Positions 7,939 through 16,031 of a stretch of DNA of 64,000 bases are shown piece after piece. The DNA lies in NCBI RefSeq assembly GCF_017948455.1, contig NZ_JAFFSU010000022.1, positions 1 through 64,000 of the forward strand. The letters run 5' to 3'. Position 1 is the first letter of the stretch. Every line of letters starts with the position of its first letter. The position numbers and the translations under genes were made by a program. The notes under the pieces were generated by a model that was given only the letters and a program-made list of their open reading frames with translations, was not told the origin of the DNA and ran no database searches. This DNA comes from Streptomyces sp. GESEQ-4 (lineage in GTDB: Bacteria > Actinomycetota > Actinomycetes > Streptomycetales > Streptomycetaceae).

Positions 7939-8689
7939 GGGAGTCTCCTTCGGCGACGATGGCGACCGCGCGGACCGGGGAACCGGTGCCGCCCGCGATC
8001 TTCAGCGGCAGGGCGGCGAACAGGACCACCGGGGGCAGTCCGTCGAGGTTGGTCAGGTTCTCCAGGACCAGGACGCCGTTGGGCAGGAACTCGTAGTGCG
8101 CCTTCAGGTCGGCGCCCGACACGTCACCGGGGTCGATGCTGATGCAGTCGATACCGACCGCCTTGATGTTCTTGCCGCGCAGATAGGCGGACGCCGCACC
8201 GCTCAGCCCCGGCCAGCCGCGCAGGTAGTCGAAGCCCTCGGGGATGCGCTTCCAGTGCCGGGCCCAGCCGGTGTTGACGATGACGATGTCGCCCTCGCGG
8301 ACCGGCTCGTTCGCCTCCTCCCAGGCCCGCACGTCCTCCAGGCTGATGTGGTGGCTGGTGGCCTCGAAGGGGCCGAAGGCCATCACCACGGCGCGGCCGA
8401 TCAGTTGGGACACACTCAGGTCGGCGGTGGAGATCCGCCGGGGGTCCTCTGGATCGGGGACGAAGTGCGAGGGCGAGTCGATGTGCGTGCCGGAGTGGTC
8501 GCACATGATGAGCTGCTTGAATTCCGCGACGTCGTCCATCGACACGTAGTCGGCGATGATGTACTTCGGATGCGTCGGGAAAGTGGGGATGCCGATTTCG
8601 AGCGTGTGGCTCAGGTCGACGATGCCGAAGCCACGCAAAGTGTCGGCGAGACGGTCTATCTCACCGACGGCGTTTATCTGGGGAGTCAT
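7931..8689 (-). CDS. Cyclase-family (kynurenine-formamidase-like) metal hydrolase
   Basis: About 252 residues of the cyclase family (PF04199 type), which contains arylformamidases and isatin hydrolase. The signature HSGTHIDSPSHF (metal-binding His/Asp/His) lies near residue 75, with IVDLSHTLEIGIPTFP before it and a GIDCISID segment later. It probably hydrolyses an amide or lactam. It is first in a two-gene operon with the M24-like gene and divergent from a LysR regulator, so this is likely a small inducible catabolic operon. The start is taken as ATG 8689; a frame extending to 8725 exists but has no family homology. Confidence 0.83.
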   Translation of the reverse strand: MTPQINAVGEIDRLADTLRGFGIVDLSHTLEIGIPTFPTHPKYIIADYVSMDDVAEFKQLIMCDHSGTHIDSPSHFVPDPEDPRRISTADLSVSQLIGRAVVMAFGPFEATSHHISLEDVRAWEEANEPVREGDIVIVNTGWARHWKRIPEGFDYLRGWPGLSGAASAYLRGKNIKAVGIDCISIDPGDVSGADLKAHYEFLPNGVLVLENLTNLDGLPPVVLFAALPLKIAGGTGSPVRAVAIVAEGDSRV

Positions 8690-8760
8690 GCGAGTAGCGA
8701 AACACGCTTGCCGGAGGGGTAACAAAGACCACTTCTCACTTACCTAAGAGGAAATAGCTA

Positions 8761-8773
8761 TAGGGCACGCCTA
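8761..8773. promoter_or_regulatory. LysR-type T-N11-A box
   Basis: ATAGG (8760-8764) and CCTAT (8770-8774) form a perfect 5-bp inverted repeat around GCACG. They contain the T-N11-A spacing of LysR-regulator sites (TAGGGCACGCCTA). Two direct copies of GTGGCCCT (8778 and 8790) follow, between the box and the lysR start codon. The position between the divergent lysR and cyclase genes fits activation of the cyclase operon and autorepression. Confidence 0.55.
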
Positions 8774-8797
8774 TGAGGTGGCCCTTAGAGTGGCCCT

Positions 8798-9670
8798 ATG
8801 ACAGTCACCCTGCGGCAGATCGAGTACGCACTCGCTGTCGATGAAGCGGGGGCCATCTGCGCCGCCGCGAAAGCACTGCATGTCGCCCAGCCGTCCCTGT
8901 CCCAGCAGATCTCGAGCCTGGAACGATCCCTGGGTGTCGTGCTGTTCGAGCGTACGGCGACGGGCACCTCGACCACTCCCGCGGGGCGGGCCTTCCTCGT
9001 CGAGGCCCAGCAGGCGATGCGGGCGGTCGAGCGTGCGCGGGAGGTGGCGGTCCAGGCGGCGGCCAGCACGCGCAAGGACATCGTCATCGGCGCGAACGAG
9101 ATGACGCCCACCCTGTGGCTGGCGAAGTCCGTGGCAGCTCTGCGGGCGTCCGCTCCGAAGCTCTCGGCTCGCGTCGTGAACTTCGCCGACGCGGAATCGC
9201 TCGTCGAGGCAGTCAGGTCGGGGGGCATCGACGTCGGCGTCGGTCCTCTTCACGCGTCGTCGTGGCGGGAGCGTAAGCACCGCATCGGCTCACTGGAACT
9301 CGGGATGGCCGTCCCCCACGGCTCCTCCCACTCCCCCACGGCTCCTGTGCCGGCCGGGGACCTCGGGGCACAGGACTGGGTCGCCTGCCCGTCGAACGCT
9401 CCGGTCCTGACCGAGCTGCGGAAATCGATCGGCGACACGCGCACGGACGATCCGTCCGCGGCCAGTCTGAGTGCCGCCGTTTCCTATGTGGACGCCGGCC
9501 TGGGAGCGACCCTGGTGCCTTCCGGCTACGCCCTGCCCGCGTCGCTCGACCTGGTGCCCATCGATCCCCCACCGACGGTGGACGTCTTTGCCTTCGCCCT
9601 GCGCGGCACCGACGCGGTGACGTTCAACCGGATCGCACGAGAGATCACCGCGCACGGTACCGCGCCCTGA
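8798..9670 (+). CDS. LysR-family transcriptional regulator
   Basis: 290 residues. The N-terminal winged helix-turn-helix (about 1-60) shows the family pattern LRQIEYALAVDEAGAICAAA followed by QPSLSQQISSLERSLG and LFERT. The effector domain (about 90-285) has the type 2 periplasmic-binding fold and includes AVSYVDAGLGATLVPSGYAL. It is divergent from the cyclase/M24-like operon with a T-N11-A inverted repeat between them, so it probably senses the cyclase substrate or a related metabolite. ATG 8798 is used; there is no strong Shine-Dalgarno and the mRNA may be nearly leaderless. Confidence 0.9.
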   Translation: MTVTLRQIEYALAVDEAGAICAAAKALHVAQPSLSQQISSLERSLGVVLFERTATGTSTTPAGRAFLVEAQQAMRAVERAREVAVQAAASTRKDIVIGANEMTPTLWLAKSVAALRASAPKLSARVVNFADAESLVEAVRSGGIDVGVGPLHASSWRERKHRIGSLELGMAVPHGSSHSPTAPVPAGDLGAQDWVACPSNAPVLTELRKSIGDTRTDDPSAASLSAAVSYVDAGLGATLVPSGYALPASLDLVPIDPPPTVDVFAFALRGTDAVTFNRIAREITAHGTAP

Positions 9671-9727
9671 AGGGGCGCGGGGCTGTGACATTTGCGGCTC
9701 CGCCGCGTGGGCGCGACCAGCCACAAC
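9671..9727 (+). repeat. Dispersed 3'-end repeat, copy 1
   Basis: Directly after the lysR stop. It reads AGGGGCGCGGGGCTGTG, then a GCGGCTCCGCCGC palindrome, then GCGACCAGCCACAAC. The same modules recur at 46432, 46929, 52544 and 54856, always just after a stop codon. It probably acts as a transcription terminator or mRNA 3' hairpin between these convergent genes. Confidence 0.75.
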
Positions 9728-9749
9728 GGACCCGCAGCGCAGAACCGCC

Positions 9750-11048
9750 CTACGCCCGCCCCGCGGCCTTCTGACTGCGACGGGAGACGGAGTCGATAAC
9801 CACCGCACCCAGCAGAACACCCCCGGTGATCATGTACTGGATCGACGTGTTCATGTTCAGCAGGTCGAGACCGGTCTGGATCGACTGGATGACCAGCATG
9901 CCGAGCAGCGCGGACCAGACGGAGCCCCGACCGCCGAACAGCGACGTACCGCCGATGACCGCCGCGGCGATGGCCAGCATCAGCGTGTTGCCGCCACCGG
10001 CGGACAGCGTGGCGCTGGCGGTCTGGCCGGCGAAGAACATGCCGCCGACCGCGGCGAACCCACCGGCGATCGCGAAGACGGAGATACGGATCATCGGCAC
10101 GCTGATACCCGCACGGCGGGCCGCCTCCGTGCCGCCGCCGACCGCGAACACCTTCCGGCCGTAGGTGGTGCGGCGCAACACGAAGTCCATGGTGATCAGG
10201 CAGGCCAGGAAGATGACCAGCGCGTTGGAGACGCCGGCGGAGTTGTTCAGCACGGCCGCGGCGGCGAAGGACACGAGCGCCAGCAGGAGGACGCGCAGCA
10301 GGATCTCGCCGGTGGGCCGGAAGGGCACGTTCGCGGCCTTGCGGCGGCGCTGCTCGTTGACGTTGCCGACGAGACTCAGTACGACGCCGAGGCCGGCCAG
10401 CAGGTAGGCGCCGATGATGGCCTGGTCCATGAAGAAGGAACTCTGGCCGAGCAGGTGGACCGGGCCGGAGTCGGACGGGATGTTGATGGTGCCGCTGTCG
10501 CCCAGCAGCCACAGCATCAGTCCGTTCCAGCCGAGGAAACCGGCCAGGGTCACCACGAAGGCGGGTACGCCGATCCTGGCGAAGAACCAGCCGTGCAGCG
10601 CACCGATCAGGATGCCGGTGATGATCGTGAGGGCGAGCGCGAGCCAGGCGTTCAGCCCCTGGTCGGCCACGAACACCGCGAACAGGGTGGACGCCAGGCC
10701 GCTGACCGAGCCGACGGACAGGTCGATCTCGCCGAGCAGCAGCACGAACACCAGGCCGATGGCGAGCATGCCGGTGGCCGACAGGTAGTAGCTGATGTTC
10801 GCCAGGTTGTCGGCGCTCAGGAAACGGTCGTTCTGCAGTTGGAAGATCGCCCAGATGACGACCAGGCCGATGACCACCGGCAGCGAGCCCAGCTCGCCGC
10901 CCTTGATCTTCCGCCGGAACTCGGTGACGTAGCCCTTGAGGCCCTCCTCACGGACCAGCAGGCGCGGGTCGACGACGGCGACCGGCGCGGCGGTGGGGTC
11001 GTCGGCGGCCGCGGAGCGGGGGGTCAGGGTCTTCGAGGTGTTGCTCAC
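9750..11048 (-). CDS. xylH: Sugar ABC transporter permease, XylH type
   Basis: 432-residue integral membrane permease of the ribose/xylose (CUT2) class. The cytoplasmic N-terminus is followed by about ten to twelve hydrophobic segments beginning near residue 57. Family signatures include GEIDLSVGSVSGLAST and a late GGTSLFGGRGSVW loop. Start is GTG 11048, which overlaps the stop of the ATPase gene by 4 bp (GTGA), so the two are coupled. With the ATPase and binding protein it forms a complete importer. The order binding protein-ATPase-permease and the sequence type match the D-xylose importer xylFGH of S. coelicolor as I recall it; other pentoses cannot be excluded. Confidence 0.85.
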   Translation of the reverse strand: MSNTSKTLTPRSAAADDPTAAPVAVVDPRLLVREEGLKGYVTEFRRKIKGGELGSLPVVIGLVVIWAIFQLQNDRFLSADNLANISYYLSATGMLAIGLVFVLLLGEIDLSVGSVSGLASTLFAVFVADQGLNAWLALALTIITGILIGALHGWFFARIGVPAFVVTLAGFLGWNGLMLWLLGDSGTINIPSDSGPVHLLGQSSFFMDQAIIGAYLLAGLGVVLSLVGNVNEQRRRKAANVPFRPTGEILLRVLLLALVSFAAAAVLNNSAGVSNALVIFLACLITMDFVLRRTTYGRKVFAVGGGTEAARRAGISVPMIRISVFAIAGGFAAVGGMFFAGQTASATLSAGGGNTLMLAIAAAVIGGTSLFGGRGSVWSALLGMLVIQSIQTGLDLLNMNTSIQYMITGGVLLGAVVIDSVSRRSQKAAGRA

Positions 11049-11827
11049 TGTGCCGCCTCCGCGGTGCGACGCCCCGCACGACGGGTCACGGCGTTGTCCG
11101 TGGCACCCGTGATCGCGGCGATGATCTCTTCGTGGCTGGTGTCCTTCACGGGGAAGGAGCCGTTGTTCCTGCCCAGGCGCAGGACGGCGACGGTGTCCGC
11201 GACCGCCTTCACGTCGGCCATGTTGTGGCTGATGAGGATGGTGCCGAGGTTCCGCTCACGCAGCCGCTCGACCAGGTCGAGGACCTGCGCGGTCTGCTCG
11301 ACGCCGAGGGCGGCGGTGGGTTCGTCGAGGATGACGACCTTCGGGTCGCCGATGAGTGCGCGGGCGATGGCGACGACCTGGCGCTGACCGCCGGAGAGGC
11401 TCGCGATCGGGATGCGCACGCTGGGGATGCGGATGGAGAGCGTGGACAGCAGCTCGCGGGCGTTCTTCTCCATCGACACCTCGTCGATGACGCCCCGGTG
11501 CAGCAGTTCGCGGCCGAGGTAGAGGTTGCCGACCACATCGAGGTTGTCGCAGAGCGCGAGGTCCTGGTAGACGGTCGCGATACCGAGACCCTGGGCGTCG
11601 TGCGGCTTGTCGATGCGGGCCGGCTCGCCCTCCCACTCGATGACGCCCTCGTCGATGGGGTGGACCCCCGCGATCGTCTTGACCAGGGTGGACTTTCCGG
11701 CGCCGTTGTCGCCCACCAGGGCGACCACTTCTCCGGCGTGGACCTCCAGCTCGACGTCGGTGAGTGCCTGCACCGCACCGAACCGCTTGGAGACTCCGCG
11801 CAACGCCAGCACGGGCGTAGCGGACAC
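11045..11827 (-). CDS. xylG: Sugar ABC transporter ATP-binding protein, XylG-like (single ABC domain)
   Basis: 260-residue ATPase. Walker A is GDNGAGKST (about 36-44), followed by a Q-loop in TVYQDLAL, the signature LSGGQRQ, Walker B VVILDEPTAAL and the switch His in LISHN. Unlike E. coli XylG, which has two fused ABC domains, this is a single domain, so it probably dimerises; this is common for actinobacterial CUT2 systems. The start is set at GTG 11827 because GAAGGAG lies 9 bases upstream, whereas the ATG at 11836 directly abuts that site. It sits between the permease gene (4-bp overlap) and the binding-protein gene (about 90 bp gap). Confidence 0.85.
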   Translation of the reverse strand: MSATPVLALRGVSKRFGAVQALTDVELEVHAGEVVALVGDNGAGKSTLVKTIAGVHPIDEGVIEWEGEPARIDKPHDAQGLGIATVYQDLALCDNLDVVGNLYLGRELLHRGVIDEVSMEKNARELLSTLSIRIPSVRIPIASLSGGQRQVVAIARALIGDPKVVILDEPTAALGVEQTAQVLDLVERLRERNLGTILISHNMADVKAVADTVAVLRLGRNNGSFPVKDTSHEEIIAAITGATDNAVTRRAGRRTAEAAQ

Positions 11828-11919
11828 GTGAACCATCTCCTTCGCCGCCTGACCGGCGGGAATACCGTGCACGCCTGGGCGGGCGCGGTGGATGACAAGA
11901 GGTGGATGACAAGAGACGC

Positions 11920-13023
11920 CTATTCGAGGCCGGCCTTCTCGCAGGCGGCGGCGTAGCCGGCGGTGCATATGTCGGTGACCGTGTACAGGCCGTCCTTGAC
12001 CACCGTGTCGTCGATGTTGTCCACCGTGACCGACACCGGGGTCAGCAGCCGGGAGGGGACCTTGTCGCCGGAGCCGCTGGTCTCCATCTGGGTGGCGAGG
12101 GCGGAGATGTCCTTGCCCTGCAGCAGGTTGACCGCGAGCTGGGCGGCGGCCTCGGCCTCGGGCTTGAAGGCCTTGTAGATGGTGGCCGACTGGGTGCCGG
12201 TGAGGATGCGCTGGATGGCGGCGAGCTCGGCGTCCTGACCGGTCAGCGGGATGCCGCTGATACCGGCGCCCTTGAGGGTGTTGGCGATGCCGCCGGCCAT
12301 GCCGTCGTTGGCGGCGTAGACGCCCGCGATGTTCTTGGCGCCGAGCTGGGTGATCGCGGCGGACATCTTCTGCGCGGCGACGGTGTCCTTCCACAGGCCG
12401 GACTGCTCGTAGGCGATGTCGACCTTGCCGTCGAGGGCTTTGTGGGCGCCTTCCTTGAACTTGGCGGCGTTCGGGTCGGCGTCGTCACCGTTGACCATGA
12501 CGACCTTGGACTTCGGGGTCGCCTTGGAGCCGAGCGCGGCGAGCAGGGCCCGGCCCTGGAGTTCGCCGACCTTGACGGTGTCGAAGGAGACGTACGCCGA
12601 GACCGGGCCCTGGGCCAGGCGGTCGTAGGCGATGACCTTGATGCCCTTGTCCACCGCGGACTGGATGGAGGACTTGATCGCGGCGGAGTCCTGCGGGTCG
12701 ACCACGAGGACCTTGACGCCCTTGGTCACCATGCTGCTGATCTGCTGAGCCTGCTTGGCGGGGTCGCCGGCGGCGTTCGCGTACTCGACGGTGCAGTCCG
12801 GGCACAGGGACTTGACCTTGGCCCCGAAGTACGGCTTGTCGAACTTGTCGTAGCGCTCGGTGACGCTGTCCGGCAGGAGGAGGCCGACGGAGTTGCCTCC
12901 GGAGGAGGAGCCGGCGCTGTCACTGCCGGAATCGTCGTCCCCGGCCTTCCCGCAGGCGGCCACGGAAAAAGCCAGCGAAACCGCGGCAGTGCCTATGACG
13001 AATCTGCGCATCGGTGCGTTCAT
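11920..13023 (-). CDS. xylF: Sugar-binding lipoprotein of ABC importer, XylF type
   Basis: 367-residue periplasmic-binding-protein type 1 lipoprotein. The signal peptide ends in a lipobox (VAAC near residue 24) followed by a Ser/Gly/Asp linker. The mature protein begins SVGLLLPDSVTERYDKFDKP and has the typical two-lobe motifs VVDPQDSAAIKS, VIAYDRLAQGPVSAYVSFD and YAANDGMAGGIANTL. YDRL and the NGDD hinge match xylose-binding proteins. ATG 13023 is chosen for GAAGG about 9 bases upstream; ATG 13011 is an alternative. First gene of the importer operon. The regulator (ROK type in S. coelicolor) is not seen next to it here. Confidence 0.85.
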   Translation of the reverse strand: MNAPMRRFVIGTAAVSLAFSVAACGKAGDDDSGSDSAGSSSGGNSVGLLLPDSVTERYDKFDKPYFGAKVKSLCPDCTVEYANAAGDPAKQAQQISSMVTKGVKVLVVDPQDSAAIKSSIQSAVDKGIKVIAYDRLAQGPVSAYVSFDTVKVGELQGRALLAALGSKATPKSKVVMVNGDDADPNAAKFKEGAHKALDGKVDIAYEQSGLWKDTVAAQKMSAAITQLGAKNIAGVYAANDGMAGGIANTLKGAGISGIPLTGQDAELAAIQRILTGTQSATIYKAFKPEAEAAAQLAVNLLQGKDISALATQMETSGSGDKVPSRLLTPVSVTVDNIDDTVVKDGLYTVTDICTAGYAAACEKAGLE

Positions 13024-13159
13024 TTCGGAATGCCTTCGAGAAAGGGCCGCAAGATGGCGGCCGGCTGGGGACTGCCGTATGCCTTTAGCAGAGCAGTCAA
13101 GCCGCATTCGTCCGCTTGTTACAAAGACGGGTTTCCTCTTCGGCGATAGGGCGAGCCTC
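13024..13159. other. Intergenic region upstream of xylF
   Basis: This 136-bp gap lies upstream of xylF and downstream of the DUF2264 gene. On the minus strand a TTGACT hexamer (13095-13100) could be a -35 element, but the best -10 candidate is only about 15 bp away. No palindromic operator like those of the LacI regulators was found. Confidence 0.3.
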
Positions 13160-14848
13160 TTACCCGGGATCTGGGAAATGCGCGGATCCGTCGTGCAGCC
13201 GGACCCGCGTCTCGGTGCCGTCGCTCCAGCGGACGGTCAACTCCCCCGCCCCGTCGAGATGCACGGCGGCCGAGTCCGCGAGAGGGACCGGTTCCGGGTC
13301 AACGGTCAGCCGGGCGAGCGCGACGAAGAGAGTGCCGTCGGTCGTCGATCCCGTGAGGTCGTCGTTCAGGCCCACCACGGGCAGGAGTTCGGCCCGCGCC
13401 CCGTCCTGCGCCGCCCATCCGGTGATCCGCACGGAGGTGCCCTCCGGAGCACCGGACACCCTGAAGGCCCTCACCTCCACCGCCCCCCGCGCCAGCACCA
13501 GGCTCGTCACCCGGGCCCCGCCCGCCGCCCGGTGCCGGGAGGCGACCCAGCCCTCCCCCACGCCCAGCGGCACGATGTCCGTGCGGCTCGGGTCGTCGTC
13601 GACGATCACACTGTTGTCGTACGACGGTGAGGGCCGCGTCACGGTCGAGTAGGCGAGCCGGGTGTAGTACGGGTCGTAGCGGACGTCCTCGCTGCCGTGG
13701 TTGTGGAGGCGGACCAGGCCGTCGGAACGGGTGGAGTGGATCAGCCAGTTCGCCGGGTGGACCGGGGTCACGGCGTCGGAGCGTTCCGCCGGTCCTGGCT
13801 CCTCGGTCGCCGTCCACACCTCGTGGTCCGGCGGCAGGAGCAGGCCGAGGAAGCCCTTGCTGGCCCAGTAGGGGGACGCCGGGCCCGAATAGCCTTGCAG
13901 GAGCGCCTCGTCGGGGCCGTGCCAGCCGAGGGTGAGCAGGCCGTTGTCGTCCACCGCACCCCGGTCGAGAAAGTAACGCAGCGCCCCTGAGGCCAGCCGT
14001 CGGGTCTCGCCCGGCGACAGGGGGGTACGGCCGGTCAGCGCGCCCAGCCACAGCGGGGACGTCGTGGCGAACCGGTACGTCAGGGAGCGGCCCTGGTGCA
14101 TGGGGGCGCCGTCGCCGCCGAACAGCCGGGCGTAGTCCTCCAGATGGCGTGCGAGCCGGCCGCCGTAGAGGTCGAGCAGTTCGGGGTCGTCGGCGAGCCA
14201 GGCGTGCAGCACCGGGTAGAGGTGCATGGCCCAGCCGTTGTAGTAGTCGAACTTGCGGCCGTCGCCGTCGGTGTACCAGCCGTCGCCGACGTACCACTTC
14301 TCGATGCGTTCCAGGCCGCGGTCGATCGCCGCGCGGGACGCCTCGGTTTCGTAACCGATGTCCTGGAGGAAGCCGCCCACGGTGACCGGGAACAGCTCCC
14401 AGTTGCAGGGCCAGGCTTCGGCGGTGAGCGCGTCGCCCAGCCAGGCCGCGGCGCGCTGCCGGACGCCGTCGTCGAGACGGTCCCAGAGCAGGGGGCGGGT
14501 CAGTCGCAGGGCGAGGGCGATCGAGGCCGCCTCCACCAGCGGCTGGCTGCGGTCCTCGATACGCGGCCAGATGCCGGAGACGCCCGCCGCGAGACCGTCC
14601 GCGTAACGCTCCAGCGCGGTCTCGTCCCGGAGGAAGGCCGCCAGCAGCAGCGTACGGGCGTAGCCCTCCAGGCCGTCCGACAGCCGGCCGGACCAGCTCG
14701 TGCGGTCGCCGGGCAGGTGGTACAGCGCACGGTCCTCGGTCGCGTACGGCTCGACCGCGGCGAGCAGGGCACCGGCGGCGGCCTCCCAGTGGGCGCGGGT
14801 GTAACCGGTGTACGGGCTCAGGTCACGGTCGTCGCGGGGCAGTTCCAT
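13160..14848 (-). CDS. DUF2264-family protein, probable glycoside hydrolase (GH154-like beta-glucuronidase)
   Basis: 562 residues. An (alpha/alpha) toroid domain (about 1-370) carries DUF2264-like segments such as TSWSGRLSDGLEGYARTLLLAA, WPCNWELFPVTVGG and DGWYTDGDGRKFDYYNGWAMH. A beta-rich C-terminal half follows. The family has been linked, from memory, to CAZy GH154 exo-beta-glucuronidases acting on plant arabinogalactan side chains. There is no signal peptide, so it is probably cytoplasmic and acts on imported oligosaccharides. Start ATG 14848 is preferred (GGAAGG about 12 bases upstream). An ATG at 14917 overlaps the upstream stop but would place a strong hairpin inside the coding region. 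Confidence 0.72.
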   Translation of the reverse strand: MELPRDDRDLSPYTGYTRAHWEAAAGALLAAVEPYATEDRALYHLPGDRTSWSGRLSDGLEGYARTLLLAAFLRDETALERYADGLAAGVSGIWPRIEDRSQPLVEAASIALALRLTRPLLWDRLDDGVRQRAAAWLGDALTAEAWPCNWELFPVTVGGFLQDIGYETEASRAAIDRGLERIEKWYVGDGWYTDGDGRKFDYYNGWAMHLYPVLHAWLADDPELLDLYGGRLARHLEDYARLFGGDGAPMHQGRSLTYRFATTSPLWLGALTGRTPLSPGETRRLASGALRYFLDRGAVDDNGLLTLGWHGPDEALLQGYSGPASPYWASKGFLGLLLPPDHEVWTATEEPGPAERSDAVTPVHPANWLIHSTRSDGLVRLHNHGSEDVRYDPYYTRLAYSTVTRPSPSYDNSVIVDDDPSRTDIVPLGVGEGWVASRHRAAGGARVTSLVLARGAVEVRAFRVSGAPEGTSVRITGWAAQDGARAELLPVVGLNDDLTGSTTDGTLFVALARLTVDPEPVPLADSAAVHLDGAGELTVRWSDGTETRVRLHDGSAHFPDPG

Positions 14849-14874
14849 CAACAGCGCTTTCCTTCCGGCAAAGG

Positions 14875-14910
14875 CCTGGGGCGCTCCGGTTCCGGTCGGA
14901 ACGCCCCAGG
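14875..14910 (-). terminator. Hairpin between acetylesterase and DUF2264 genes
   Basis: CCTGGGGCG (14875-14883) and CGCCCCAGG (14902-14910) form a perfect 9-bp stem with an 18-base loop that can itself pair (TTCCGACCGGAA). On the minus strand it lies 4 bases after the acetylesterase stop and is followed by CCTTT. It may be an attenuator or processing signal that partly separates expression of the two genes. Confidence 0.5.
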
Positions 14911-14913
14911 GGC

Positions 14914-15951
14914 TCATCCCACCCGCACCAGGCCCTTGGGCACTAGATGCCGGGTGACGAGTTCTGCACGGACCAGTTCCGCATACACCGTGGCCCCGCG
15001 CACGGAGGTGTGCGTGTTGTCCCGCTTCTCGTTGTACAGGTACAGCGCCTTGGACGCCTCGGCTCCCAAGGACTCCACGAGCGTCTTCGTCTTCGCCGTC
15101 AAGTCGATCAGCGGGACGTCGTGCGCGGCGGCGACCGAGCGGGTCACGGCCGGGTGGTCGACGCCGAGGCCGTTGACCAGGAGCGCGGTGCCGTTGTTCA
15201 GGGTGCCGTCGGAGTTGAACCAGCGTCGCACGATGGGGGTCACCAGGACCGGGGTCCCGCCCTTCTCACGTACGCCCGCGACCAGTGTCTCGAGGTTGGC
15301 GCGGTATGTCGCCCCGTCGGTCGTCTTGTCGTTGTGGGCGAGCTGGATCAGGACGAGGTCGCCGCGGTGGATCAACGGCTGGACGGTGGCCCACAGTTGG
15401 GGATTCTGCAGGTAGCTGACCGTGCTCTCGCCGGAGTCGGCGTAGTTGGCGACGGACACGCCCTTGCGGAGGAACTGGGGCAACTGCTGGCCCCAGCCGG
15501 AGTACGGGTCGCCGGGCTGGTCGCAGACCGTGGAGTCGCCGACGAGGAAGACCTGGCGGGCGTGCCGGGCGGGGGTGACCTTGATGTCGGCGAGGGCGGG
15601 GGCCGAGCCGCCGATCGCCAGGTCGAGGCCCGCGGTGCCGTCGGGTCCGGTGGGTTCGCCCTCGGGGGTGCGGACGTTCACGGTGAGGCTGCGGGCGACT
15701 CGCTCACCGGCCTCGGCGGCCGTCTCGGGGAGGAGAGCGCGGCGGGTCTCACCGGTGATGCTCGTGCTGGACGCGGTCTCGCCGCCGAGGAGGACCCTCA
15801 CGTCGTACGTGCCGGGCGGGAGGTCGAAGTGGCAGGCGGTGGCGGTGCAGTGGGACAGGTCCAGCGGCCGTGGGTGGGCCTGGGCGGGCGCGGCGGACAG
15901 CGCGCTGCCCAGCGTGACCGCCACCAGGGCGGTCAGGGCGAAACGTCTCAT
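14914..15951 (-). CDS. Secreted SGNH-type rhamnogalacturonan acetylesterase
   Basis: 345 residues. The Sec signal ends near APAQAHP (about residue 24). An N-terminal beta-sandwich (about 28-125) resembles the domain found before RGAE-type esterases. The SGNH hydrolase domain shows the four blocks: VFLVGDSTVCD (nucleophile Ser), YSGWGQQL (Gly oxyanion), LIQLAHND (Asn oxyanion) and DNTHTSVRGA (catalytic Asp/His). It would remove acetyl groups from rhamnogalacturonan outside the cell. GGAGGGAG precedes ATG 15951. It lies in a minus-strand run with the two GH43 genes and the DUF2264 gene. Confidence 0.85.
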   Translation of the reverse strand: MRRFALTALVAVTLGSALSAAPAQAHPRPLDLSHCTATACHFDLPPGTYDVRVLLGGETASSTSITGETRRALLPETAAEAGERVARSLTVNVRTPEGEPTGPDGTAGLDLAIGGSAPALADIKVTPARHARQVFLVGDSTVCDQPGDPYSGWGQQLPQFLRKGVSVANYADSGESTVSYLQNPQLWATVQPLIHRGDLVLIQLAHNDKTTDGATYRANLETLVAGVREKGGTPVLVTPIVRRWFNSDGTLNNGTALLVNGLGVDHPAVTRSVAAAHDVPLIDLTAKTKTLVESLGAEASKALYLYNEKRDNTHTSVRGATVYAELVRAELVTRHLVPKGLVRVG

Positions 15952-16022
15952 GCGCGGCTCCCTCCGACGACAACAGCGGCAGGCTCGACAATGCTTGGCC
16001 GCTGGACCGTATCGCGCTTGGC

Positions 16023-16030
16023 AAGCGCTT
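16023..16030. promoter_or_regulatory. LacI-type operator core AAGCGCTT
   Basis: The 80-bp gap between the GH43/CBM13 gene and the acetylesterase gene contains CTTGGCAAGCGCTTTCTAG, centred on the palindrome AAGCGCTT with a central CG, as in LacI/CcpA-class operators. An identical core occurs at 44195 next to a lacI gene. It could control the acetylesterase/DUF2264 transcription unit. Confidence 0.45.
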
Positions 16031-16031
16031 T

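Noticed and set aside
11837..12394. Extended reading frame upstream of the XylG-like ATPase
   Set aside because: It runs antisense-frame through xylF codons. The ABC domain begins right after GTG 11827, which has a good Shine-Dalgarno.
13095..13100. TTGACT as -35 of a xylF promoter
   Set aside because: No -10 hexamer at 16-19 bp spacing; noted only as a weak candidate.
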